From the NCBI RefSeq assembly GCF_039522585.1, contig NZ_BAAADR010000017.1: a stretch of DNA of 64,000 nucleotides. One strand, 5' to 3'. Source of the DNA: Bisbaumannia salifodinae (lineage in GTDB: Bacteria > Pseudomonadota > Gammaproteobacteria > Pseudomonadales > Halomonadaceae). Shown here one piece after another: positions 27,464 through 36,871 of the stretch. The position numbers were made by a program, and so were the translations under genes. The stretch's first letter is position 1. Each line of letters begins with the position of its first letter. Under the pieces are notes generated by a model, which was not told where the DNA came from, ran no database searches, and saw only the letters and a program-made list of their open reading frames with translations.

Positions 27464-28927
27464 ATGAGTGGTGAAGTACTGATCAACCTGACACCCATGG
27501 AGACCCGCGTGGCGGTGGTCGAAAACGGCGTGCTTCAGGAAGCCTTTATCGAGCGTTCCCGGCGGCGGGGCATCGTCGGCAATATCTACAAGGGCAAGGT
27601 GGTCAGGGTGCTGCCGGGCATGCAGGCGGCCTTCGTCGATATCGGCCTGGAGCGGGCCGCCTTTATCCATGCCCACGAGGTGATGGCGGCCCATACCCCC
27701 GCCGAGGAGCAGGCCACCATCAGTCAGCTGCTCCACGAGGGGCAGTCGCTGGTGGTGCAGGTGACCAAGGACCCCATCGGTACCAAGGGGGCGCGGCTCA
27801 CCACCCATCTCTCGGTGCCTTCCCGCTACCTGGTGTATATGCCGGATGCCCCCCATAACGGCGTCTCCCAGCGCATCGAGGACGAGGGCGAGCGGGAGCG
27901 CCTGCGCCAGTTGGTGGAGGTCTGCCAGGCGCAGCAGGAACTGGAGGTGGAGGGCGGCTTTATCATCCGTACCGCCGCCGAGGGGGTGAGCGAGGAGGAG
28001 CTGTTCTCCGATATGCACTTCCTGCTGCGGCTGTGGCGCAAGGTCAGCGAGCGCAAGGTGACCGCCGGCGTGCCCAGCGTCATCTACGACGACCTGCCGC
28101 TGTTTATTCGCACCCTGCGCGACCAGATGCACGACGAGATCGAGAAGGTGCGCATCGATTCCCGGGAGAACTACGTCAAGCTCAAGGAGTTCGCCGAGGA
28201 GTTCATGCCCGATGCGGTGGAGCGCATCGAGTACTATCCCGGCGAGCGGCCCATCTTCGATCTCTACAGCGTCGAGGACGAGATCCACAAGGCCCTGGGG
28301 CGCAAGGTGCAGCTCAAGTCCGGCGGCTATCTGGTGATCGACCCCACCGAGGCGATGACCACCATCGACGTCAACACCGGCGGCTACGTGGGCCATCGCA
28401 ATCTCGAAGAGACCATCTTCAAGACCAACCTGGAGGCGGCCACCGCCATCGCCCGCCAGCTGCGGCTGCGTAACCTGGGCGGCATCATCATCATCGATTT
28501 CATCGACATGGAGGATGCCGAGCACCAGCGCCAGGTGCTGCGGGTGCTGGAGAAGGCCCTGGAGCGGGATCACGCCAAGACCAAGTGTACCGGGGTCACC
28601 GAGCTGGGCCTGGTCCAGCTGACCCGCAAGCGCACCCGGGAGAGCCTGGAGCAGACCCTCTGCGAGGCCTGCCCCACCTGTGAGGGGCGCGGCACCCTGA
28701 GGACCCCGGAGACCGTCTGCTACGAGATCTTCCGTGAGATCCTCCGCGAGGAGCGCGCCTACGGGCCGGAGACCTACACGGTACTGGCCTCCCAGGCGGT
28801 GGTGGATCGCCTGCTCGACGAGGAGTCGGCGGCGGTGGCGGACCTGGAGGCCTTTATCGGCAAGACCATCCGCTTCCAGGTGGAGGGCCACTACTCCCAG
28901 GAGCAGTACGATATCGTGCTGATGTGA
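27464..28927 (+). CDS. rng: Ribonuclease G
   Basis: 487 residues. Endoribonuclease of the RNase E/G family acting on 16S rRNA 5' end and some mRNAs. N-terminal S1 domain (GNIYKGKVVRVLPGMQAAFVD, residues 39-125), 5' sensor and DNase-I-like catalytic part with TIDVNTGGYVG and IIIIDFIDMED, then the zinc-link CEACPTCEGRGT near residue 405. Without the long C-terminal scaffold of RNase E, so RNase G. Starts 30 bases after maf. Confidence 0.96.
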   Translation: MSGEVLINLTPMETRVAVVENGVLQEAFIERSRRRGIVGNIYKGKVVRVLPGMQAAFVDIGLERAAFIHAHEVMAAHTPAEEQATISQLLHEGQSLVVQVTKDPIGTKGARLTTHLSVPSRYLVYMPDAPHNGVSQRIEDEGERERLRQLVEVCQAQQELEVEGGFIIRTAAEGVSEEELFSDMHFLLRLWRKVSERKVTAGVPSVIYDDLPLFIRTLRDQMHDEIEKVRIDSRENYVKLKEFAEEFMPDAVERIEYYPGERPIFDLYSVEDEIHKALGRKVQLKSGGYLVIDPTEAMTTIDVNTGGYVGHRNLEETIFKTNLEAATAIARQLRLRNLGGIIIIDFIDMEDAEHQRQVLRVLEKALERDHAKTKCTGVTELGLVQLTRKRTRESLEQTLCEACPTCEGRGTLRTPETVCYEIFREILREERAYGPETYTVLASQAVVDRLLDEESAAVADLEAFIGKTIRFQVEGHYSQEQYDIVLM

Positions 28928-28999
28928 TCGATACCCTCCCGGCCAGGAAGGCCCGGGGCTGGCGGCGAAGGAGGCGAGGCCGATGAACGAGGGGCAGGC

Positions 29000-31900
29000 A
29001 TGAGTGGGTGGCGGATCGCCGGGCGCTGGGTGCTGACCCTGCTGGCCCTGGTGTTGCTGTGTCTGGCCCTGCTGTTGCTGGGCTGGCGCCTGGTGGCCGG
29101 TCAGGCGGAGGCGCTGCGTGAGCCCCTCGAGCGGCTGGTGGCCGAGCGTACCCGGGCCGAGACCCATATCGGCGAGCTGGAGGCGGGCCTGCATGGCCTC
29201 GACCCCTCGCTCGCCCTGCGCGACCTGCGGCTGACCCTCGAGGGCCGCCCCCTGCTGGAGCTGCGCCAGGCGCGCCTGCGCCTGGATACGCTGGCCTCCC
29301 TGGGCGCCGGGGTGCCGGTGACCTCGCAGGCCCGGGTGCAGGGGCTCACCCTGCACCTCTATCAGGACGAGGAGCGTCATTGGCACTGGCCGCGCCCCGC
29401 CGAGCTGCCCTTCGCGGCGAGCCCCGATTTCGATCTCTCGCGCCTGGACGCCTGGGTCGGCCTGCTGCTGCGCCAGCGCCTGGACGCGCGCCAGGTGCGC
29501 CTGGTGCTGCACGGCCAGGAGCGCCGTGTGGCCCTGGAGGCCCCCAGCCTGCTGATGACCGGCGACGAGCGGCGCCTGCACCTGGAGGGCTGGGTCCATG
29601 TGGAGGGGCAGGAACAGACCGCCCTAGAGGTGGTGGCGGAGGTGTTGCCGGGACCGCGTGGCCTGGCCGACTTCAATGCGGCCATGCAGGCCGAGATGGA
29701 GCTCTCCAGCCTGGTGGAGCTGGTGCGTCTGCTGAGCGGCGACGAGCCCCTGCGCCTGGAGCGGGCGGAAGGGGATGCGACCCTATGGGGGCGTTGGCAC
29801 CAGGGGGCGCTGGCGGATGTGCGCCTGGCCCTGGAGGTGCCGGAGCTGGCGATCGGCCACGAGCAGGCCAGCCTGGCGCTGGCGGATATCCGCGCCGAGG
29901 GGCAGTGGCTGCGGGAGGGCGAGGCCTGGAACGCCTGGCTCAACCTGGCCGCCGACGCCGAAGGCGTGGCCCAGGGGCCGGCCCTGCCCAGTCGCTGGCG
30001 CCTGCGCGGCGATGGGGCGGGTTGGTGGGTCACCACCGATGGCTTCGAACTGCCGGCCCTGGCCGACTGGAGCGAGCGCCTGCCGTTGCCCGAGGGGCTG
30101 GTGCGGCTGCTCGACACCCTGGACCCCCAGGGCTGGGTGGAGGGTTTCGCCTTCGGCTTTCGCGACGGTCACTGGCTGGCGCGGGGGGCCCTGCGCCAGG
30201 TGGCGGTGTCGCCCTGGGAGGGCGCCCCCGGGGGCGGGCCCCTGGATGCCTGGGTCGAGGCCCGGGACCTGGCCGGCGAGATTCGCTTCACCGGCGTCGG
30301 CGATACCACCCTGCATTTCCCCCATCTCTTTACCGGTCCCATGGCCCTGGATGCCGCCTCCGGGATCGTGGGCTGGACCTATGCCGATGGCCTGACGCGG
30401 GTCAGCGGTCGCGACCTCGAGGCGCGCTGGCGTGACGCCGAGGTGACGGGGGGCTTCGGCCTGGTGCTCGGCAATGGGGGCCCCGGCATCATGGGGCTGG
30501 CGCTGGACTTTCGCGAGGTGGATGCGCTCACCACGCCCCTGGTGGACTGGCTGCCCATGGGGATCTTCGGCGACGAGCTGGGTGACTGGCTCGCCGGCGG
30601 CGTCGCGGGCCGGGTGACCGAGGGGCGACTGGCGTTGCACCAACCGCTCTTCGACGGCGTGCGGGCGGAGGACATACGTCTGGATCTCGATCTGGCCATC
30701 GAAGAGGGGCGATTACCTTACCTGCCGGATTGGCCGGCCCTGGAGGGCGTGGAAGGCCGCCTGACCCTCACCGACCTGGCCATGATGGCGGAGGTGACTC
30801 GGGCCGAGAGCCATGGCCTGGCGGTCAGTGACGGACGCGTGACCCTGAGCCCCGACGGGGAGCTCGCCGTCGGCGGGGCCATCGAGGGCAGCGCCACCGA
30901 TCTGGTCAACTATCTTGGCGCCGTGCCCCTGGAGGGGCTCGAGGCCCTGGAGGACTGGGCCTGGAGCGAAGCGGGGCATATCCAGGGCCAACTGGCGCTG
31001 GACTTGCCGCTGAGCGATCCCGACGCCCTGAACCTGGACATCGAGACGGCCCTGGACATACCCCGGGTCCGCTATCGGCCGCTGACGCTGGACCTGACGT
31101 CGGTGACCGGGCCCCTGGCCTATCGCTATCGAGCCGGCGAGGGGGGGCTGGAGGGGCGCCTCGACGGGCGGGCACTGGGCGGGCCCGTCACCGCGACCCT
31201 GGAGAGCGAGCGTATCGACTTCGAGGGACAGGCCGAGGCACCTCGCCTGCTGGCCTGGGGCGGACTCCCCGGGGAGGGCGTCCCGGTGACGGGGCAACTG
31301 CCCTATCGCGGGCGCCTGACCCTGACGGAAAGCGGGGCTCGGCTGCGCCTGGACAGCTCCCTCGAGGGCCTGGCCCTCGGCCTGCCGGCGCCCTTCGCCA
31401 AGCCGGCCGAGGAGCGCCGTCCGCTGTGGCTGGAGATGGATACCCAGAGCGGGCGGCTCACCGCCGAGCTGGAGGGGCTGGCGCGACTGCGCTGGCGGGA
31501 GCAGAGCGCCCAGGGGGCCCAGGGCCAGCTATGGCTGGAGCGCTGGCCCGAGTCCCCCACCTGGCCGGCCCGCCCCGGCCTCGAGGTGAGCTGGCGACCG
31601 GCGCGGCTCGACCCCGCCCCCTGGGCGGCGGCCCTGGCGCCGCTCTTGGGCGGCGGCGGAAGCGGCGCCGGTTCCCCGCCGACCCTGGATCTGGCCACCG
31701 ACTGCCTGCTGATGGAGGCGCGCTGCCTGGGCTCGCTGCAGGCCCGGGCCATGCCCGAGGCGGGCGGGTGGCGTCTCGACCTGGATGGCAGCCTGCTGGA
31801 GGGCCAGGCCGGCTATCGCCCCGAGCGGGCCCAGGCCCTGGAGATCGACCTGGCGCGCCTGGACCTGGACGCCCTGATACCGATGCCCGCCGAGGGCGTG

Positions 31901-32773
31901 GCCCTGTTCGATGAGGTGGCGCCAGAGCCGGAGCCGGAGCCCCTGGCCGGCTGGGTGCGACAGCTGCCGGCGGGGCGCCTCGACGTGGCGAGCCTGATGC
32001 GCCAGGGGCAGCACTTCGGCCCGCTGAGCGCCGAGTGGCGGGGCACCCCGGAGGGGCTGCATATCGCGCCCCTGGCACTGGTGCTGGGGGACGTCGAGGC
32101 CAGTGGCGAGTTGACCTGGGAGTCGGCGGGGCCGGCGGCCAGCCTGACCCGCAGCCGCCTGGCCCTGACCGGGGGCGACCTGGGCACGGCCCTGGAGCGC
32201 CTGGCCCAGCCGGTGGCGATCCGCAACGAGCGGACCCGTGTCGACTCCCAGTTGGCCTGGCCCGGGGCACCCTGGCAGTTCGCCCTGGAGCACTCCCGGG
32301 GCAGCCTGGCGGTGAGCCTGGAGAACGGCCGCTTCCGCTATCTCGAGTCGCCTTCCGCCAAGCTGATCGGCCTGCTCAACTTCGATAACCTGCTGCGTCG
32401 CCTGCAGCTCGATTTCTCCGACCTGACCCGCCGCGGCACCGCCTTCGACAGCGTGGAAGGGGTGGCCACCCTCTACGGCGGCATTCTCGAGACCCAGGGA
32501 CCGGTGGAGGTGCGCGGCCCGGCGACCTCCTTCAGCCTCGATGGTCGGGTCGACCTGGCGCGGCGGGAGCTCGATCAACACCTGGCGGTTACGTTACCCT
32601 TGAGTCAGAACCTGCCGCTGGCGGCGGTGGTGGCCGGTGCCCCGGTGGTGGGCGGTGCCCTCTTTATCGCCCATCGCCTGTTTGGCGGCGCCCTCGATCG
32701 GGTGACTCGAATTCACTATCGCGTGCGGGGTCCCTGGACCTCACCGCGGATCACACTGGAAGACGCCGAATGA
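29000..32773 (+). CDS. yhdP: YhdP-family AsmA-like envelope protein
   Basis: 1257 residues, close to the usual 1260. A bridge-like protein of the AsmA superfamily thought to move phospholipids from inner to outer membrane (known for E. coli YhdP, TamB and YdbH). One N-terminal helix (VLTLLALVLLCLALLLLGWR) anchors it, and the rest is repetitive beta-rich sequence. The conserved C-terminus (GRFRYLESPSAKLIGLLNFD, then LPLAAVVAGAPVVGGALFIA) is diagnostic. ATG at 29000, behind GAGGGGCAGGC. Its stop overlaps the tldD start. Part of the rng-yhdP-tldD series. Confidence 0.93.
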   Translation: MSGWRIAGRWVLTLLALVLLCLALLLLGWRLVAGQAEALREPLERLVAERTRAETHIGELEAGLHGLDPSLALRDLRLTLEGRPLLELRQARLRLDTLASLGAGVPVTSQARVQGLTLHLYQDEERHWHWPRPAELPFAASPDFDLSRLDAWVGLLLRQRLDARQVRLVLHGQERRVALEAPSLLMTGDERRLHLEGWVHVEGQEQTALEVVAEVLPGPRGLADFNAAMQAEMELSSLVELVRLLSGDEPLRLERAEGDATLWGRWHQGALADVRLALEVPELAIGHEQASLALADIRAEGQWLREGEAWNAWLNLAADAEGVAQGPALPSRWRLRGDGAGWWVTTDGFELPALADWSERLPLPEGLVRLLDTLDPQGWVEGFAFGFRDGHWLARGALRQVAVSPWEGAPGGGPLDAWVEARDLAGEIRFTGVGDTTLHFPHLFTGPMALDAASGIVGWTYADGLTRVSGRDLEARWRDAEVTGGFGLVLGNGGPGIMGLALDFREVDALTTPLVDWLPMGIFGDELGDWLAGGVAGRVTEGRLALHQPLFDGVRAEDIRLDLDLAIEEGRLPYLPDWPALEGVEGRLTLTDLAMMAEVTRAESHGLAVSDGRVTLSPDGELAVGGAIEGSATDLVNYLGAVPLEGLEALEDWAWSEAGHIQGQLALDLPLSDPDALNLDIETALDIPRVRYRPLTLDLTSVTGPLAYRYRAGEGGLEGRLDGRALGGPVTATLESERIDFEGQAEAPRLLAWGGLPGEGVPVTGQLPYRGRLTLTESGARLRLDSSLEGLALGLPAPFAKPAEERRPLWLEMDTQSGRLTAELEGLARLRWREQSAQGAQGQLWLERWPESPTWPARPGLEVSWRPARLDPAPWAAALAPLLGGGGSGAGSPPTLDLATDCLLMEARCLGSLQARAMPEAGGWRLDLDGSLLEGQAGYRPERAQALEIDLARLDLDALIPMPAEGVALFDEVAPEPEPEPLAGWVRQLPAGRLDVASLMRQGQHFGPLSAEWRGTPEGLHIAPLALVLGDVEASGELTWESAGPAASLTRSRLALTGGDLGTALERLAQPVAIRNERTRVDSQLAWPGAPWQFALEHSRGSLAVSLENGRFRYLESPSAKLIGLLNFDNLLRRLQLDFSDLTRRGTAFDSVEGVATLYGGILETQGPVEVRGPATSFSLDGRVDLARRELDQHLAVTLPLSQNLPLAAVVAGAPVVGGALFIAHRLFGGALDRVTRIHYRVRGPWTSPRITLEDAE

Positions 32774-34239
32774 ATCAACCGACTAGCGTGCCCGCTGCGG
32801 ATCAGGCCCTGGACACCGCCGTCGCGACGCTGCTGGCGCCGACGGGCCTCGGCCTCGATGACCTGGACGCCGGCCTCGGCCACGCCCTGGGGGCGGGGAT
32901 CGATTTCGCCGACCTCTATCTGCAGCGCAGCTGGCATGAGAGCTGGGTGCTGGAGGATGGCGAGGTCAAGGAGGCCGGCTACAACATCGACGGCGGCGTG
33001 GGCGTGCGCGCCATGACCGGCGAGAAGACCGGCTTCGCCTACTCCAACCAGATCACCGCCGAGGCCCTGGCCGATACCGGGCGCACCTCTTCCGGGATCG
33101 CCCGCGGCGGCGCTCGGCTCTCGTCCCAGGCGGTGGCGGTGCGCGCCCACCCGGCCCGCTATGGCGCCGAGGACCCGCTCGCCGGCCTCTCCGCCGAGGA
33201 GAAGATCGCCCTGCTCAAGGAGGCCGATCGCATCGCCCGGGCCGTGGACCCGGCGGTCAGCCAGGTCAGCGCCTCCTTGACCGGCCTCTACGAGGTGGTG
33301 CTGGTGCGTGCCAGCGACGGCACCCTGGCCGCGGATCTGCGTCCCCTGGTGCGCTTCAATGTCAGCGTGATCGCCATTCGCAACGGCCGCCGCGAGCGCG
33401 GCAGCGCCGGCGGCGGCGGGCGTTACCCCATGGCGCGGTTGCGCGACGAGGGGGTGGCCGAGCGCTATGCCAAGGAGGCGGTGCGTCAGGCCCTGGTCAA
33501 CCTGGAGGCGGTGGACGCGCCGGCCGGCCAGATGCCGGTGGTGCTGGGGCCGGGCTGGCCGGGCATCCTGCTCCACGAGGCGGTGGGGCATGGCCTCGAG
33601 GGCGACTTCAACCGCAAGGGCAGCTCCGCCTTCGCCGGACGCCTCGGTGAGCGGGTCGCCGCTCCCGGGGTGACGGTGGTGGACGATGCCACCCTGGCGG
33701 ATCGCCGCGGCTCCCTGAGCGTCGATGACGAGGGCACCCCGGGCCAATACACCCCGCTGATCGAGGATGGCATCCTCACCGGCTATATGCAGGACAAGCT
33801 CAATGCGCGGCTGATGGGCATGGCGCCCACCGGCAATGCGCGCCGCGAATCCTATGCCCATATGCCCATGCCGCGCATGACCAACACCTATATGCTGGCG
33901 GGCCAGGATGACCCCGCCGATATCCTCAAGAGCGTCAAGCGCGGGATCTATGCGGTGAGCTTCGGCGGCGGCCAGGTGGATATCACCTCCGGCAAGTTCG
34001 TCTTCTCCGCCAGCGAGGCCTACCTGATCGAGGACGGGCGGATCACCGCGCCGGTGAAGGGCGCGACCCTGATCGGCAACGGCCCCGAGGCCATGGGCCG
34101 GGTGTCGATGATCGGTCATGACCTGGAGCTCGATACCGGGGTCGGCGTCTGTGGCAAGGAGGGGCAGGGAGTGCCGGTGGGGGTCGGCCAGCCGACTCTG
34201 AAGCTGGACGAGCTGACCGTGGGCGGCACCGCCTCCTGA
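32770..34239 (+). CDS. tldD: Metalloprotease TldD
   Basis: 489 residues. The TldD-TldE zinc protease trims precursor peptides (microcin B17, CcdA) and unfolded peptides. The zinc site HEAVGHGLEGDFNRKG (HExxxH) lies near residue 270. The third ligand, a Cys, is in VGVCGKEGQG near the C-terminus. ATG overlaps the yhdP stop by 4 bases (ATGA). Its partner pmbA/tldE is only 745 bases downstream, across the opposing darP gene. Confidence 0.97.
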   Translation: MNQPTSVPAADQALDTAVATLLAPTGLGLDDLDAGLGHALGAGIDFADLYLQRSWHESWVLEDGEVKEAGYNIDGGVGVRAMTGEKTGFAYSNQITAEALADTGRTSSGIARGGARLSSQAVAVRAHPARYGAEDPLAGLSAEEKIALLKEADRIARAVDPAVSQVSASLTGLYEVVLVRASDGTLAADLRPLVRFNVSVIAIRNGRRERGSAGGGGRYPMARLRDEGVAERYAKEAVRQALVNLEAVDAPAGQMPVVLGPGWPGILLHEAVGHGLEGDFNRKGSSAFAGRLGERVAAPGVTVVDDATLADRRGSLSVDDEGTPGQYTPLIEDGILTGYMQDKLNARLMGMAPTGNARRESYAHMPMPRMTNTYMLAGQDDPADILKSVKRGIYAVSFGGGQVDITSGKFVFSASEAYLIEDGRITAPVKGATLIGNGPEAMGRVSMIGHDLELDTGVGVCGKEGQGVPVGVGQPTLKLDELTVGGTAS

Positions 34240-34384
34240 GGGAAGGTGCCTGCGCTCGCCCATACGGCGTTGGCGCTCGGCTCGCCATGCTCATTTAGGG
34301 GCCTACACTCCGCTGGCTCGCCGAACGCCGCCTTGTCTGGCCTTCGCTCGGCGACGTTCCGCGAGATTGGGTGGAGCCGTTGAT
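34240..34384. other. Intergenic foldback between tldD and darP
   Basis: 145 bp between convergent genes. Complementary words cggcgtt (34264-34270) and aacgccg (34325-34331) and repeated ctcgcc blocks suggest a foldback or terminator-like structure. No open frame of interest. Confidence 0.4.
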
Positions 34385-34891
34385 TTACAGGCCGGCGGTA
34401 TCGCGGATCAGCTTGAAGAGTTTGCGGGAACTGGCCGGAGGCTTGTCGGCGGCGCGCTCGCGCTGGGCATTGCGGATCAACTGGCGCAGCGCCTGGCGGT
34501 CGGCGTCGGGGAAGTCGGCGACAAAGGCCTCCACCGCCTCGTCACCCTCCTCGATCAGGCGATCCCGCCAGCGTTCCAGGCGATGGAAGGCGTGGTCGCG
34601 GCGCAGCTTCTCCTGCTCGAATTCATCGAAGGCGGCCTGGATCGCCTCGGTGTCTTCCTTGCGCATCAGCTTGCCGACGTACTGCATATGGCGGCGGCGC
34701 GCTTCCCGGGAGCGGATGCGCCCGGTCTCCTCCACAGCGGCGAGCATATCGTCGGAGAGCGGCAGCTTGGCGCGCTGGGCATCGGAGAGGGCGATGATCT
34801 TTTCGCCCAGGGCCTGCAGGGCGTGCATCTCCTGCTTGCGTTGGGTCTTGCTCTGCCAACCGTCTTGGTCGGCGGGGGAATCGAAGGACAT
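34385..34891 (-). CDS. darP: Ribosome-associated protein DarP (YjgA, DUF615)
   Basis: 168 residues from ATG at 34891. Known role: dual-action ribosomal maturation factor in late 50S assembly. The family core is plain: KTQRKQEMHALQALGEKII, RIRSREARRRHMQYVGKLMR and the C-terminal FPDADRQALRQLIRNAQRE. Highly charged and helical. Codons upstream of MSFDSPAD are in frame but not family-like. Opposed to tldD on one side and divergent from pmbA on the other. In many gammaproteobacteria yjgA lies next to pmbA. Confidence 0.93.
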   Translation of the reverse strand: MSFDSPADQDGWQSKTQRKQEMHALQALGEKIIALSDAQRAKLPLSDDMLAAVEETGRIRSREARRRHMQYVGKLMRKEDTEAIQAAFDEFEQEKLRRDHAFHRLERWRDRLIEEGDEAVEAFVADFPDADRQALRQLIRNAQRERAADKPPASSRKLFKLIRDTAGL

Positions 34892-34983
34892 GCCATTACC
34901 ATCAGCATCGGAGTGTAGGGCAGAGTATACCAGCCCGGCCGGTGCGCGTAGCATTCACACAGAATGATCAGAGGGAGAATCAG

Positions 34984-36324
34984 ATGACACAGGCTTTCGA
35001 TGCCGCCGCCCAACAGGCGCTACTGGAGTCGCGGGTAGCGGCCGCCCTGGCGCAGGCCAAGCGGCTGGGGGCCGACGCCTGCGAGGTGGGCGCCAGCGTC
35101 GACCAGGGGGTCGGCGTCAGCGTGCGCCTGGGCGAGGTGGAGAGCGTCGAGCTCTCCCGGGACCAGGGCTTCGCGGTCACCGTCTATGTGGGCCACCGCA
35201 AGGGCAGCGCCTCCTCCTCGGATACCGGCGAGGCCTCGGTGAGCGCGGCGGTGGAGAAGGCCCTGGCCATCGCCCGTCATACCGGCGAGGATCCGGCCGC
35301 CGGCCTGGCCCCGGCGGAGCTGATGGCCCAGGAGCTTCCAGACCTGGAGGTACATCACCCCTGGGCGCTGAGCACCGATGCCGCCATCGACCTGGCCCTG
35401 GCCTGCGAGGCCGCCGGGCGCGGCGTGGCGGGCATCAGCAACTCGGATGGCGCCAGCCTCTCCAGCGGCGAGGGGGTGCGGGTCTATGGCAATAGCCATG
35501 GCTTCCTGGGCAGCCAGCGGGGCAGCCGCCACTCCCTCTCCTGCATGCTGATCGCCGAGGACGCCCAGGGCATGCAGCGGGACTACGACTACAGCAGCGT
35601 GCGCGACCCGCGCCAGTTGCGTTCCCCCGAGGCGGTGGGGGCCAGCGCCGCCGAGCGCACCCTGCGCCGGCTGGGTGCCCGGCGTCCCGCCACCGGGCGC
35701 TTCCCGGTGCTCTTTGACCCGACCCAGGCCGCCGGCCTGGTGGGTCACTTCCTCGGCGCCATCGCCGGCGGGGCCCTCTATCGCCAGGCCTCCTTCCTCT
35801 GCGACCGGCTCGGCGAGCCGCTCTTCCCGGACTGGTTCTCGCTGGTGGAACGGCCCCTGGAGCGGGGCGCCATGGCCAGTGCCCCCTTCGATAACGACGG
35901 CGTCTATACCCGCGACAATACCTTTATCGAGGGGGGGCGCCTGGCCAGCTATATGCTCTCCGCCTACAGCGCCCGGCGGCTGGGGCTGGAGACCACCGGC
36001 AATGCCGGTGGCGCCCGTAACGTGCGCCTCCAGGCACCCCTGGCCAGCCGCGAGGCGCTGCTCGAGCGGATGGGACGCGGCGTGCTGGTGACCGAGCTGA
36101 TGGGCCAAGGGGTCAATGGCGTGACCGGGGATTACTCCCGCGGCGCGGCGGGCTTCTGGGTGGAGAACGGCGAGATCCAGTATCCGGTGGAGGAGTTCAC
36201 CATCGCCGGCAACCTGGCGCAGATGTTCGCCAACCTGGCCGGCGTCGGCGAGGATATCGATACCCGCGGCAGCATCCATACCGGCAGCTGGCTGATCGAC
36301 GATATGACCATCGCCGGAAGCTAG
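34984..36324 (+). CDS. pmbA: Metalloprotease subunit PmbA/TldE
   Basis: 446 residues (E. coli 450). Partner of TldD. This subunit has no zinc site of its own and completes the heterodimer. Motifs: DQGVGVSVRLGEVESVELSR at the N-terminus and TTGNAGGARNVRL then FTIAGNLAQMFANL near the C-terminus. ATG at 34984 is set by GAGGGAGAA at 34970-34978. Upstream in-frame GTG codons are ignored. Convergent with ptsO. Confidence 0.95.
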   Translation: MTQAFDAAAQQALLESRVAAALAQAKRLGADACEVGASVDQGVGVSVRLGEVESVELSRDQGFAVTVYVGHRKGSASSSDTGEASVSAAVEKALAIARHTGEDPAAGLAPAELMAQELPDLEVHHPWALSTDAAIDLALACEAAGRGVAGISNSDGASLSSGEGVRVYGNSHGFLGSQRGSRHSLSCMLIAEDAQGMQRDYDYSSVRDPRQLRSPEAVGASAAERTLRRLGARRPATGRFPVLFDPTQAAGLVGHFLGAIAGGALYRQASFLCDRLGEPLFPDWFSLVERPLERGAMASAPFDNDGVYTRDNTFIEGGRLASYMLSAYSARRLGLETTGNAGGARNVRLQAPLASREALLERMGRGVLVTELMGQGVNGVTGDYSRGAAGFWVENGEIQYPVEEFTIAGNLAQMFANLAGVGEDIDTRGSIHTGSWLIDDMTIAGS

Positions 36325-36350
36325 GCCGGGCGTCGTCCGGCGTCGGGATT

Positions 36351-36556
36351 GGCCTCCGGGCAAGAAGGCTCGCTCGGCGCCGGAACGCAACCCCGACGCT
36401 TCGCGAGCCGGGTGACGCGCACGGGCCGGAACAACCTCCCTGTTGCCGGTCGCAGACGCGCACGTCCTAACTCGACATCCCTGTCGATTTTGCGCTACCC
36501 GGCTCGCTGCCCGTCGGCGCCCCGGCGAAATCGCTCGCCTCTCTTGCCCGGAGGCC
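36351..36556. repeat. 206-bp element with 14-bp terminal inverted repeats
   Basis: It occupies most of the 277-bp gap between convergent pmbA and ptsO. Ends ggcctccgggcaag (36351-36364) and cttgcccggaggcc (36543-36556) are perfect inverted repeats. Nested inside, gcgagccgggt (36403-36413) pairs with acccggctcgc (36497-36507). No protein is encoded. It resembles a MITE-like or REP-type intergenic element. Confidence 0.6.
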
Positions 36557-36601
36557 GTGTGGCGGTAGTCTGCTGGCTTCCAGATCTGGCGGCGCCGGGG
36601 G

Positions 36602-36871
36602 TTATTCCCCTTCGTCGAAGCGGGCCTCGACCAGCGCCGCCAGGGCCTCGAGGACCGCCTCGGCGTCATCCCCCTCGGCGCTGACGGTGAGTCGGCTGCC
36701 GCAGGGGGCGGCCAGCATCAGCAGGGCCATGATATTGGCGGCGTCGGCCTCGCGGCCCTGGTGGGAGACCGTGACCCGGGCGTCGTACTCCTGGCAGCAC
36801 TGCACCAGGCGGGTGGCGGCGCGGGCGTGGAGGCCACGCTTGTTGGTCAGGGTCAGCTCACGGCTCGGCAT
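36602..36871 (-). CDS. ptsO: Nitrogen-PTS phosphocarrier NPr
   Basis: 89 residues, HPr fold. Passes phosphate from EI-Ntr to the EIIA-Ntr protein encoded upstream. The phosphorylated His lies in KRGLHARAATRLVQ near residue 16. The second family block NIMALLMLAAPCGSRLTVSA is visible. ATG at 36871 follows AAGGAAG and overlaps the rapZ stop by 14 bases. Last gene of the rpoN-hpf-ptsN-rapZ-ptsO cluster. Confidence 0.94.
   Translation of the reverse strand: MPSRELTLTNKRGLHARAATRLVQCCQEYDARVTVSHQGREADAANIMALLMLAAPCGSRLTVSAEGDDAEAVLEALAALVEARFDEGE

Noticed and set aside
26360..29599. A 1079-codon open frame on the minus strand
   Set aside because: Antisense of mreD, maf, rng and the start of yhdP, all of which have clear family motifs. 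The frame has none.
32716..34263. A 515-codon minus-strand frame
   Set aside because: Antisense shadow of tldD.
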